Assembly (NCBI GenBank): GCA_013373105.1
Contig: JABXIJ010000059.1
Span: 1 to 46,558 of the forward strand
Direction of reading: 5' to 3'
Length of the DNA: 46,558 nucleotides
Source: Flavobacteriaceae bacterium
Lineage (GTDB): Bacteria; Bacteroidota; Bacteroidia; Flavobacteriales; Flavobacteriaceae
Position 1 is the stretch's first letter; each line of letters opens with the position of its first letter. Under the pieces are notes generated by a model, which saw only the letters and a list, made by a program, of their open reading frames with translations, searched no databases and was not told the origin of the DNA. Positions 8,537 through 16,650 of this stretch are shown here, piece by piece. Both the position numbers and the translations under genes were made by a program.

Positions 8537-9489
8537 AGTTAAGAATCTTAGTTACTGGTGGATCTGGTTTTATTGGTACCAATATTATAGAGTACTATAA
8601 AGATCATTGTGAGGTAATGAACATAGATATTGAAGATCCTAGAAATATTAATCACAAAGAATATTGGGAAAAAGTAGATATTTTAGATTTTAATTTATTA
8701 AATAAAACATTTTTAAAATTTAAACCAGACTATGTTCTACATATGGCTGCTAGAACAGATTTAGATGGCAAAACATTAGAGGATTATTCAGCAAATATTA
8801 AAGGAGTAGAAAACATAATAAAAGCAACAAACAATACACTATCTATAAAAAAAATCATTTTTGCATCTAGTAGGTTAGTTTGTGAAATTGGATATGAACC
8901 TAAAGATGAGTTTGATTATAAACCCTCTACTGTTTATGGAGAAAGTAAGATTATAGGAGAAGAAATAGTAAGAAAAGCAACTATAAAAAACGCAAATTGG
9001 TTAATTGTTAGACCCACTTCTTTGTGGGGACCTTGGTTTAGTATACCCTATAAAAACTTTTTTGATAGTATAGAAAAACAATTATATTTTCATCCAAAAG
9101 GGAAAAGAATTTATAAGAAGTTTGGTTTTGTTTTAAATTGTGTCTACATATTAGACATCTTGTTAAAAGACGATACATTAAACAAAAAAACTGTTTATTT
9201 ATCTGATTTTAATGATTTAGAATTAAAAAATTGGGCAGATATTATTTCAAATCATTTTCATGGTAAAAACGTTAAACAAATTCCTTACTTTGTACTAAAG
9301 TTTTTTTCTGTTATTGGAGATTTATCAAAGTCTTTAGGCTATAAAAATCCACCGTTAACAACTTTTAGACTAAACAACCTTATCACTCAAATGTATTATG
9401 ATACTAATGAAGTTGAAAAAATAGTAAAAAAACTACCATATAACTTAGAACAAGGAACAAAGATTACATTTGAATGGCTGAAGGTATAA
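8533..9489 (+). CDS. NAD-dependent epimerase/dehydratase (extended SDR)
   Basis: A 318-residue Rossmann-fold enzyme with the NAD(P) loop GGSGFIG (residues 9-15), the active-site serines in FASSRL (S112-S113) and YxxxK (Y135, K139 in VYGESK). It would epimerise, reduce or dehydrate a nucleotide-linked sugar for this polysaccharide. The C-terminal half (GFVLNCVYILD) follows the family's substrate-binding pattern but does not identify the substrate. Because the locus has rfbB, rfbA and rfbC but no typical rfbD, this enzyme could reduce dTDP-4-keto-L-rhamnose; that is inference. It overlaps the preceding gene by 4 bases (ATGA) and the next by 16. Confidence 0.88.
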   Translation: MKLRILVTGGSGFIGTNIIEYYKDHCEVMNIDIEDPRNINHKEYWEKVDILDFNLLNKTFLKFKPDYVLHMAARTDLDGKTLEDYSANIKGVENIIKATNNTLSIKKIIFASSRLVCEIGYEPKDEFDYKPSTVYGESKIIGEEIVRKATIKNANWLIVRPTSLWGPWFSIPYKNFFDSIEKQLYFHPKGKRIYKKFGFVLNCVYILDILLKDDTLNKKTVYLSDFNDLELKNWADIISNHFHGKNVKQIPYFVLKFFSVIGDLSKSLGYKNPPLTTFRLNNLITQMYYDTNEVEKIVKKLPYNLEQGTKITFEWLKV

Positions 9490-10061
9490 GGAAATATCAA
9501 GATTTGACAAAGTTTAAAGTCTCAAAAAGTTTTAGAGGTAAATCTAAACTAGTTACTCAAATATGGTGGATTGTTGAAAAAACACTTTTTGCTATGTCTC
9601 CTCAATTTTTTTATGGTTGGAGAAGATTTCTTTTACGATTATTTGGTGCTAAAATTGGTAAAAATGTACTTATAAGACCAACTGCAAAGTTTACATATCC
9701 TTGGAAAGTCGAAATTGGAGATAATACTTGGATTGGTGAACAAACTATTTTATATAGTTTAGGTAAAATTAAAATTGGCAATAATGTTGCAATAGCACAT
9801 GGAGTATATTTTAATACAGGATTACATGATTATACCAAAGAAGAGTTTACTATATTGTCAAAAGAAATAATAGTAAAAGATGAAAGTTGGATAACTAATG
9901 ATGTATACATTGCACCCGGCGTTTGTATTGGAAAAGGTGTAGTTATAGGTGCAAGAAGTAGTGTTTATAAAAATATGCCAGATGGATGGGTTTGTTATGG
10001 AAACCCTGCTAAACCAATAAAAAAAAGACTTGAAAAAGAGTATAACAATAATAGGAATTAA
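9474..10061 (+). CDS. wcaF: WcaF-like hexapeptide-repeat acetyltransferase
   Basis: A 195-residue left-handed beta-helix acyltransferase. Hexapeptide repeats run from about residue 60 (IGKNVLIRP, IGDNTWIGE, IGNNVAIAH) and again from 140 (ITNDVYIAPGVCIGKGVVIGARS). The putative catalytic histidine lies in GLHDYTKEEF (H118), the WcaF-type pattern, and the C-terminal YGNPAKPIKKR is typical. It would O-acetylate the growing glycan from acetyl-CoA. The N-terminal SFRGKSK and the amphipathic segment after it match the WcaF family. It is followed, with a 32-base overlap, by a WcaI-like gene, so this block resembles part of a colanic-acid locus. Confidence 0.88.
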   Translation: MAEGIRKYQDLTKFKVSKSFRGKSKLVTQIWWIVEKTLFAMSPQFFYGWRRFLLRLFGAKIGKNVLIRPTAKFTYPWKVEIGDNTWIGEQTILYSLGKIKIGNNVAIAHGVYFNTGLHDYTKEEFTILSKEIIVKDESWITNDVYIAPGVCIGKGVVIGARSSVYKNMPDGWVCYGNPAKPIKKRLEKEYNNNRN

Positions 10062-11265
10062 CTTTTATCCAGAAGACACAGCAATTGGTTTATATACTTC
10101 ACAATTAGCACAATTTCTATATTCAAATGATTTTGATGTTACTGTGATTACTGGCTTTCCATATTATCCATCTTGGAAAATTGATGAAAATTATAGAAAT
10201 AAAAAAAGATTTATTCAAGAAGATTATAAAGGTATTAAAGTTATAAGATACAGGCAGTATGTTCCAAGAAAACCAACATTTTTTAAAAGAATACTCCACT
10301 TATTAGATTTTTCGTTTGGTACTTTTATTAATATTTTCAAAATTAAAAACACAGATGCAGTTCTTTGTATTGTTCCTTTTATAGGAAGTGTCTTTTTAGG
10401 TAAAATTTTAGCTAAGTTTAAAAAAGCAAAATTGTGGGTACACATTCAAGATTTTGAATTTGATGTAGCTTCAGATTCTAATCTTGTAGAAAATAACAGA
10501 GATAAAGGCCTTTTTTTTAAACTTTTATTTAGAGTTGAAAGAAAAATATTAAAGTCAACAGATTTCTTAAGTACTATTAGTTCTGCAATGATGATAAGGT
10601 TGAATTCTAAAATTCATCCCCAAAAAATAAACACAAAACTATTACCAAATTGGGTAGACATAAACTTTATAAAACCTCAAAATTTTGAACAACATAAATA
10701 TTTATCATCAAAAAAATTTAAAATTTTATATTCAGGCAATATTGGAGAGAAGCAAGATTGGGATTTTTTTATTGAATTTACAAAAAGCTTAGTATCTTAT
10801 AAAGATATTGAAATTATTATTGTGGGTAATGGAAGTAAGAAAGTTTGGTTAGAAGAAAAAATGTTAGATTTAGACAATATTTATTTTTATAGCCCCGTTG
10901 AATATTCAGAATTATCAAATTTGATGTGTAGTGCAGATTTGCATATACTTTTTCAAAAAAATGAAGTTATAGATACAGTAATGCCATCAAAAATTCTTGC
11001 AATGATGTCTAGTCAAAAACCATCAATTATAACTGGAAATTTAAAATCAGAGGTCGCTACAATAATGCATAAATCGAATGCTGGAAAGTATTTTGAAACA
11101 AATAATTTAAAGGGAGTTATAAATTGTGTTAATGAAATTAAATCCAATAAAAAATTACAAGAAATATATGGAAATAATGCTAGACAATTTGTTTCTGAAA
11201 ATTTCTCTAAAGAAAAAATACTCAATGAATTTAAACAAACACTCAACAATTTATTAGTTAAATAG
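10030..11265 (+). CDS. wcaI: WcaI-like family 4 glycosyltransferase
   Basis: A 411-residue GT-B enzyme. The N-terminal lobe begins ITIIGINFYPEDTAIGLY and contains VITGFPYYPSW, both characteristic of WcaI-type transferases; the middle LWVHIQDFEFD and the C-terminal MPSKILAMM motif also match. It would add a sugar to the lipid-linked acceptor in the cytoplasm. The start is TTG at 10030, chosen because the family N-terminus begins there; it lies inside the wcaF-like gene. The last base of its TAG is the first base of the next GTG start. The exact sugar is not readable from the sequence. Confidence 0.88.
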   Translation: MKKSITIIGINFYPEDTAIGLYTSQLAQFLYSNDFDVTVITGFPYYPSWKIDENYRNKKRFIQEDYKGIKVIRYRQYVPRKPTFFKRILHLLDFSFGTFINIFKIKNTDAVLCIVPFIGSVFLGKILAKFKKAKLWVHIQDFEFDVASDSNLVENNRDKGLFFKLLFRVERKILKSTDFLSTISSAMMIRLNSKIHPQKINTKLLPNWVDINFIKPQNFEQHKYLSSKKFKILYSGNIGEKQDWDFFIEFTKSLVSYKDIEIIIVGNGSKKVWLEEKMLDLDNIYFYSPVEYSELSNLMCSADLHILFQKNEVIDTVMPSKILAMMSSQKPSIITGNLKSEVATIMHKSNAGKYFETNNLKGVINCVNEIKSNKKLQEIYGNNARQFVSENFSKEKILNEFKQTLNNLLVK

Positions 11266-12629
11266 TGATAAAAAAAATTAAAAAATTCTCTTTTCTAATA
11301 AAACCACTAATAATATTATTTGATTTAATAATTATTAATAGTGTTGTGTACTATTTTTCTAGTAAAATTGAAGTTTTTAATATTCAATTTTATATCTACC
11401 TAACCTCTTTTTGGATTTTAATTTCGTATTCAACAAAATTTTATAATGTACATAGGTATACCCATATTTTAAGACTATTAACACAATTAATTTCACAACT
11501 TTTTGTCTTTATTCTTGCTTTTTTTGCCTATTTCACAATTTTTGAAGAAGGCGAAATTATAGGTAGGCAAAAAGAAATTGTTATTTCACTTATTTCTTTT
11601 ATTTCCTTCTTTAAACTAATTTTCTTTTTACTACTTAAAACCTACAGATCTCATGGAATGAACTATAGAAATGTAGTTATTTTTGGGGTAAGTAAATCTG
11701 CAAGAAATGTAGCTTCTGTATTTAAAAAAAAGCAAGATTTAGGTTATCGCTTTAAAGGTTTTTTTTCAGATAAAACTCTAGATTCAAAACAGTATTTAGG
11801 AACTATTGAAAAAGGTTTAGACTACATTGAAAGTAAAAATGTAGACGAGGTATACTGTGAAGGATTTTCATTATCAAAAAGTAAAATGGATAAGATAAGA
11901 GAGTTTTGTGAAATTAATAATGTTCAATTAAGCTTAATACCTAAAAATAATGCTATTTATAGTAAAAATTTTACTCTAGAATATTATGGTACAATTCCTA
12001 TATTAAAACTCCAAAAACTTCCATTTGAGAAATTTGAAACACATTTTCTAAAAAGAGCCTTTGATTTATTTTTCTCAATTATAGTTTGTGTTTTCATTTT
12101 ATCATGGTTGCTTCCAATTTTGTGGTTTTTTGTTAAAATTGATTCTAAAGGGGAGTTTTTTTTCAAACAAAAAAGAGATGGAGCTCGTGGAAATCAATTT
12201 TATTGTTACAAAATTAGATCAATGAAAAAGAACAAAGATTCAGATATAATTTCTACATCTCTAGGAGATGAAAGAATTACCAAAGTTGGATCATTTTTAA
12301 GAAAAACTAGTTTAGATGAGTTGCCACAATTCTTTAATGTGTTGATGGGAGATATGAGTGTCGTAGGCCCTAGACCCCATATGAATATTGAAACAGTTAA
12401 ATATTTAAAAGAAATAGACAATTATATTGTAAGGAATTCTGTAAAACCAGGAATTACAGGTTTAGCACAAGTTTCTGGTTATAGAGGGGAAGTAAAAAAT
12501 AATTCAGATATAGAAAATAGAGTACGTTTAGATATATTTTATATAGAAAATTGGTCTTTCTTTTTAGATTTAAAAATAATAGTACAAACCATCTTAAATA
12601 TTTTTAAAGGTCAAGATAAAGCGTATTGA
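11265..12629 (+). CDS. wcaJ: Undecaprenyl-phosphate sugar phosphotransferase (WcaJ-like)
   Basis: Initiates repeat-unit synthesis by moving a sugar-1-phosphate onto undecaprenyl phosphate. The 454-residue protein has four or five N-terminal membrane helices (about 12-125), a Rossmann-like middle (VVIFGVSKSAR near 137), then the bacterial sugar transferase domain: KRAFDLFFS at 263, the membrane re-entrant helix, FFKQKRDG, the catalytic D351-E352 in SLDELPQFFN, VVGPRPH and KPGITGLAQVSGYRGE. It starts at a GTG overlapping the preceding stop. The initiating enzyme sits near the end of the operon rather than the beginning. Glucose is the usual WcaJ substrate, but galactose is possible. Confidence 0.93.
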   Translation: MIKKIKKFSFLIKPLIILFDLIIINSVVYYFSSKIEVFNIQFYIYLTSFWILISYSTKFYNVHRYTHILRLLTQLISQLFVFILAFFAYFTIFEEGEIIGRQKEIVISLISFISFFKLIFFLLLKTYRSHGMNYRNVVIFGVSKSARNVASVFKKKQDLGYRFKGFFSDKTLDSKQYLGTIEKGLDYIESKNVDEVYCEGFSLSKSKMDKIREFCEINNVQLSLIPKNNAIYSKNFTLEYYGTIPILKLQKLPFEKFETHFLKRAFDLFFSIIVCVFILSWLLPILWFFVKIDSKGEFFFKQKRDGARGNQFYCYKIRSMKKNKDSDIISTSLGDERITKVGSFLRKTSLDELPQFFNVLMGDMSVVGPRPHMNIETVKYLKEIDNYIVRNSVKPGITGLAQVSGYRGEVKNNSDIENRVRLDIFYIENWSFFLDLKIIVQTILNIFKGQDKAY

Positions 12630-12633
12630 AAAG

Positions 12634-13401
12634 ATGGAAAAACTAGAGTTAACAGCATCAATAGTATTGTATAAAGAAGATATAAATGAGCTTACTACAA
12701 CAATAAACTGCTTTTTAGAAACACCATTAAAAAAAAAGTTGTTTTTAATAGATAACAATGAGGATAAAAAGTTTCAAGATAATTTTAAAGGTGATGAAAT
12801 AGAGTATATAGCTACAGGAAAGAACATTGGTTTTGGTGCTGGACATAATGTTATATTAAATAAAATTAAAAATCTATCTAATTTTCACTTAGTTTTAAAT
12901 CCTGATGTATTTTTTAAACCAACTGTATTAGTTAATTTAACAAGAAAACTTAAGAGACATGAAATTGTTTCAATGATTGCACCAAAAGTTTTATTCCCAG
13001 ATGGAAAACACCAGTTTTCTTGTAGAAGATATCCTAGATTACTTGAGTTAATTGCGAGAAGAGTACAATTTTTAGAACCAATTTTTAAATTTTACATTAA
13101 TAAAGGAATTTATCAAGATAAAGAATTGCAAAGTTCTTTTTTCCCAGAATACATTACAGGATGTTTTCATTTATACAAAACTGCAGATTTTATAAAATTA
13201 AATGGTTTTGATGAACGATACTTCTTGTATATGGAAGATGTTGATATTTGTAAAAAAATTGAGAAAATTGATAAACAAAAACTTTACTATCCTAAAGAAG
13301 AAATTACACATGTTCTAAAACAAGGCTCATCTAAAAATTTTAAATTGTTTCTAAGACATACATCATCAGCAATAAAATATTTTTTAAAGTGGGGTTTTTA
13401 A
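12634..13401 (+). CDS. WbbL-like rhamnosyltransferase, GT2
   Basis: A 255-residue GT-A transferase. Motifs in order: SIVLYKE, LIDNNED (D40), NIGFGAGHN (64-72), LNPDV (88-92, the metal/nucleotide site), APKVLFPDGKHQ, and GFDERYFLYMEDVDIC with the likely catalytic E201/D202. This set is typical of WbbL-type dTDP-rhamnose:glycan rhamnosyltransferases, which agrees with rfbBAC in the same locus. The upstream gene ends 4 bases before. It is the last gene of the polysaccharide cluster, followed by a promoter for purD; no hairpin terminator is seen between them. Rhamnose as donor is inference. Confidence 0.88.
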   Translation: MEKLELTASIVLYKEDINELTTTINCFLETPLKKKLFLIDNNEDKKFQDNFKGDEIEYIATGKNIGFGAGHNVILNKIKNLSNFHLVLNPDVFFKPTVLVNLTRKLKRHEIVSMIAPKVLFPDGKHQFSCRRYPRLLELIARRVQFLEPIFKFYINKGIYQDKELQSSFFPEYITGCFHLYKTADFIKLNGFDERYFLYMEDVDICKKIEKIDKQKLYYPKEEITHVLKQGSSKNFKLFLRHTSSAIKYFLKWGF

Positions 13402-13419
13402 TATGTTGATATATTAAAA

Positions 13420-13427
13420 TATATTTG
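13420..13427 (+). promoter_or_regulatory. Bacteroidota -7 promoter element for purD
   Basis: TATATTTG fits TAnnTTTG. No clear TTG lies at the expected -33 spacing. The element overlaps a TTG that would otherwise extend the purD frame, so translation from that TTG is unlikely. Confidence 0.6.
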
Positions 13428-13445
13428 CATTCTCAATTTAATTTC

Positions 13446-14717
13446 ATGAATGTACTTATTTTAGGTTCTGGTGGTAGAGAACATGCTTTTACGTATAAAT
13501 TAACTCAAAGTAAAAAAATTAGTCAAGTTTTTGTAGCTCCAGGAAATGCTGGAACAGCAAATATTGCTAAGAATGTAAATATCAATCCAACTGATTTTAA
13601 TGCAATAAAAAATTTGGTATTAACCAATGCAATTGAAATGGTTATTGTTGGGCCAGAAGCACCTTTAGTAGAAGGGGTTCATGATTTTTTTCTTGCTGAT
13701 AATGACCTTAAAAATATTCCAGTAATTGGTCCAAAAAAAGATGGAGCGCTCTTAGAAGGTAGTAAAGACTTTTCGAAAAAATTTATGCAGAAATATGGAA
13801 TTCCTACTGCAAAATACCAATCATTCAATAAAAATAATTTAGAATTAGGATATCAATTTTTAGAAACATTATCACCTCCTTATGTTTTAAAAGCAGATGG
13901 TTTAGCAGCAGGAAAAGGCGTATTAATTTTAAATTCTATAGAAGAAGCAAAGGCTGAATTAAAAGAAATGGTTTCTAATCAAAAATTTGGAGAAGCTTCT
14001 ACTACTGTTGTTATCGAAGAGTTTTTAAAGGGAATAGAATTATCTGTTTTTGTATTAACAGATGGTAAAAGCTACAAAATTTTACCTTCTGCAAAAGATT
14101 ATAAGCGAATTGGAGAAGGAGATACTGGTTTAAACACTGGTGGTATGGGTGCAATTTCTCCTGTGCCATTTGCAGATAAATCCTTTTTAAAAAAAGTTGA
14201 AGATTTAATCGTTAAGCCAACAATAGATGGTTTACAAAAAGAAGGAATAGATTACAGAGGTTTTATTTTTATTGGTTTAATGAACGATAATGGAAATCCT
14301 TCTGTTGTAGAATATAATGTTAGAATGGGTGATCCTGAAACAGAGGTAGTTTTACCAAGAGTTGAATCTGATTTGCTAGATTTATTTGAAGGTGTTGCAC
14401 ATCAAAATTTAGAAGAAAAGTCATTTTCAGTGACTTCAAAAACAGCTACAACAGTAATGTTAGTGTCAGGAGGTTATCCAGAAGCCTATGAAAAAGGTCA
14501 TGAAATTTCAGGTTTAGAGAATGTTAAAGACTCTATTGTTTTTCATGCTGGTACAAATAATATTAATGATAAAGTTGTAACTAGTGGAGGTAGAGTTATG
14601 GCAATAACTTCTATGGCAGATACTATTGAAGAAGCTTTAGAAAAATCTTATGATTCTATAAATAAGATTCATTTTAATAAAATGAATTACAGAAAAGATA
14701 TTGGTTTTGATCTTTAA
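13446..14717 (+). CDS. purD: Phosphoribosylamine-glycine ligase
   Basis: Second step of de novo purine synthesis: ATP-dependent joining of glycine and 5-phosphoribosylamine. The 423-residue ATP-grasp protein begins MNVLILGSGGREHA, and shows VGPEAPLVEG, the ATP-binding KADGLAAGKGV and the metal-binding NVRMGDPETE. An in-frame TTG at 13425 would add seven residues but falls inside the promoter element, so the ATG at 13446 was chosen; it also matches the family N-terminus exactly. The stop lies 2 bases from the stop of the convergent sensor kinase gene, with no terminator hairpin between. It is a housekeeping gene unrelated to the polysaccharide locus upstream. Confidence 0.97.
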   Translation: MNVLILGSGGREHAFTYKLTQSKKISQVFVAPGNAGTANIAKNVNINPTDFNAIKNLVLTNAIEMVIVGPEAPLVEGVHDFFLADNDLKNIPVIGPKKDGALLEGSKDFSKKFMQKYGIPTAKYQSFNKNNLELGYQFLETLSPPYVLKADGLAAGKGVLILNSIEEAKAELKEMVSNQKFGEASTTVVIEEFLKGIELSVFVLTDGKSYKILPSAKDYKRIGEGDTGLNTGGMGAISPVPFADKSFLKKVEDLIVKPTIDGLQKEGIDYRGFIFIGLMNDNGNPSVVEYNVRMGDPETEVVLPRVESDLLDLFEGVAHQNLEEKSFSVTSKTATTVMLVSGGYPEAYEKGHEISGLENVKDSIVFHAGTNNINDKVVTSGGRVMAITSMADTIEEALEKSYDSINKIHFNKMNYRKDIGFDL

Positions 14718-14719
14718 AA

Positions 14720-15760
14720 CTACCTTGCTTTTTCTATGGTAAAAGAAAATTCAGAGCCTTCTCCATAAGTACTTTTTAGCAAGATATTTTCATCATGCGC
14801 TTCTATAATATGTTTAACAATTGAGAGCCCTAAACCAGAGCCACCTTGTTCTCTAGATCTACTTTGGTCTACTCTATAGAAACGTTCAAAAAGTCTTGAA
14901 AAATGTTCTTGTTTAATGCCTTCTCCATTATCGATTACTTTAACAATAAACTTTCTATCATTATAACTTTCAACACCAACAACTGTACTTCCATTTGGCT
15001 TACCATATTTAATGGAGTTAACAATTAAGTTGATTAAAACTTGTTCAATTTTCTCAATATCGCCTTTTACATAAACAGGAAACTCATAAACTTTATCGAA
15101 TAAAAGTGAAATATTTCGTTTTTTGGCTTTCATTTCAAAAAGATCAAAAACACTTTGTATGGTTTCTAGTATATTAAACACTTCAACATTTAATTTCATA
15201 CCATCGTTTTCGAGTTTGGCAATCATGTCTAAATCTTTAATAACTGCAACTAGTCTTTCTACTCCTTGATTTGCTCTTTCTAAATATTTATTTCTAATTT
15301 TTTTATCATTAACAGCACCTTCTAATAGGGTAAGAATATAACCTTGAACAGTAAAAAGTGGTGTTTTTAATTCATGTGCAACATTTCCTAAAAAATCTCT
15401 TCTGAACGAATCTCTTTCAGTTAAATACTTTATTTCCAGTCTTTTTCCATCAACATACTTCTGCATGCTTTTTGAAAGTTGATCGATATCTGTTGTTGCT
15501 GTTTCTTTCTTTAAGTCGTTAGCATTTAATATAGAAACTTCTTCATATATTTTTTTTAACCTTCTATAAATAAAGTATTCTGCTCTGTATTGGGTAATTA
15601 AAAATGATGCTAGAAAAACAAAAAGTAAGCATAGAACAATACTAACAGTTCCAAAATATTTAAACATAAAAAAGTAACAAACAGCAACAATAATAATAAA
15701 AGTTAGTGTTAAATATACAGCAGACCATAGTGCATATTTGTATGTCTTTTTTAATTTCAA
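14720..15760 (-). CDS. PhoR-like sensor histidine kinase
   Basis: A 346-residue membrane kinase, partner of the response regulator encoded 15 bases upstream. Two adjacent membrane helices (about 10-33 and 38-56) leave almost no periplasmic loop. A linker is followed by the HisKA domain with the phospho-accepting H129 in NVAHELKTPL, then the HATPase domain: N-box N248 (NLIVNSIKYG), G1 DNGEGI (277-282), F-box FERFYRVD and G2 GGSGLGLS (306-313). PhoR-type kinases often share this topology and sense phosphate through the Pst/PhoU complex rather than a periplasmic ligand. No HAMP or full PAS domain is evident. The phosphate role is inferred. Confidence 0.9.
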   Translation of the reverse strand: MKLKKTYKYALWSAVYLTLTFIIIVAVCYFFMFKYFGTVSIVLCLLFVFLASFLITQYRAEYFIYRRLKKIYEEVSILNANDLKKETATTDIDQLSKSMQKYVDGKRLEIKYLTERDSFRRDFLGNVAHELKTPLFTVQGYILTLLEGAVNDKKIRNKYLERANQGVERLVAVIKDLDMIAKLENDGMKLNVEVFNILETIQSVFDLFEMKAKKRNISLLFDKVYEFPVYVKGDIEKIEQVLINLIVNSIKYGKPNGSTVVGVESYNDRKFIVKVIDNGEGIKQEHFSRLFERFYRVDQSRSREQGGSGLGLSIVKHIIEAHDENILLKSTYGEGSEFSFTIEKAR

Positions 15761-15775
15761 AAAAGTATATTTAGT

Positions 15776-16468
15776 TTATTTACTGGTAAGTACGAATTTG
15801 TAGCCTACGCCTTTAACTGTTTTAAAGTGATTGTCTCCAATTTTTTCTCTTAGCTTTCGAATATGAACATCAATGGTTCTACCACCAACCACAACTTCAT
15901 TTCCCCAAACAGTATCTAAAATAACTTCTCTTTTAAATACTTTTCCTGGTTTTGATGTTAATAAAGAGAATAACTCAAATTCTTTTCTTGGCAGCGATAT
16001 TTTTTTACCTGCTTTGTATACCACATATTCTTCTCTGTCAATAACAATATCACCAATTTTAAAAGCTTCTTCATCACCAGAGTTAGATTTAAGCCTTCTT
16101 AGTAACGATTTTATTTTACTAATTAAAACTTTAGGTTTAATAGGTTTAGTAATGTAGTCATCTGCACCAGCTTCAAAACCTGCAACTTGAGAGTAATCTT
16201 CACCTCTTGCTGTTAAAAAGGCAATTATTGTATTCTCTAAATATTTTATTTGCCTAATTTTTTCGCAGGCTTCTATACCATCCATTTCTGGCATCATAAT
16301 ATCTAGTAATATTAAATGCGGATTATGTTTTTTAGCAAATTTTATGGCTTCTTGACCATTTTCTGCAGTAATAACTTGGTAGCCTTCGTTTTTTAGATTG
16401 TACCCAACAATTTCTAAAATATCAGGTTCATCGTCTACTAAAAGAATTTTAATATCTCCTTTATTCAT
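15776..16468 (-). CDS. OmpR/PhoB-family response regulator
   Basis: A 230-residue regulator. The receiver domain (1-120) has the acidic pair D12-D13, phosphorylation site D56 in LLDIMMPEMDG, T85 and K107 (ITKPIKP). The C-terminal winged-helix domain (about 133-228) has LPRKEFELFSLL, GKVFKRE and the DVHIRKLREKIG recognition helix followed by VKGVGYKF. It is first in the two-gene operon with the sensor kinase. The 182-base region upstream contains direct repeats resembling Pho boxes, which suggests autoregulation and control of the divergent secreted protein. PhoB/PhoP identity is supported by the pair's layout but not proved. Confidence 0.92.
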   Translation of the reverse strand: MNKGDIKILLVDDEPDILEIVGYNLKNEGYQVITAENGQEAIKFAKKHNPHLILLDIMMPEMDGIEACEKIRQIKYLENTIIAFLTARGEDYSQVAGFEAGADDYITKPIKPKVLISKIKSLLRRLKSNSGDEEAFKIGDIVIDREEYVVYKAGKKISLPRKEFELFSLLTSKPGKVFKREVILDTVWGNEVVVGGRTIDVHIRKLREKIGDNHFKTVKGVGYKFVLTSK

Positions 16469-16512
16469 AATATTATGATTGATAACTCAAAAATAGCGAT
16501 AATTATAGAATA

Positions 16513-16540
16513 ATAACAAATGCTTAACAATCATTTAATA
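16513..16540. promoter_or_regulatory. Pho-box-like direct repeats
   Basis: Three hexamers, ATAACA (16513), TTAACA (16524) and TTAATA (16535), stand exactly 11 bases apart. This is the pattern of PhoP boxes in Firmicutes (TTAACA-type repeats at about one helical turn). It lies 45-72 bases upstream of the response regulator start, suitable for that regulator. Binding is inference. Confidence 0.4.
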
Positions 16541-16566
16541 TTGGCAGGAATAAAGTGGTGAATAAC

Positions 16567-16592
16567 TTAACAATAAGTTAATCAGGTTAAAT
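16567..16592. promoter_or_regulatory. Second TTAACA-type repeat cluster
   Basis: TTAACA at 16567 is followed 11 bases later by TTAATC (16578) and then TTAAAT (16587). With the group at 16513 this gives two clusters in the same divergent intergenic region, this one nearer the secreted lamin-tail gene. Confidence 0.35.
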
Positions 16593-16650
16593 GATAAAAA
16601 CATAAATAATATTTTCTATTTTTAAAGTCTTAATTAAAATTCAATTAAAC

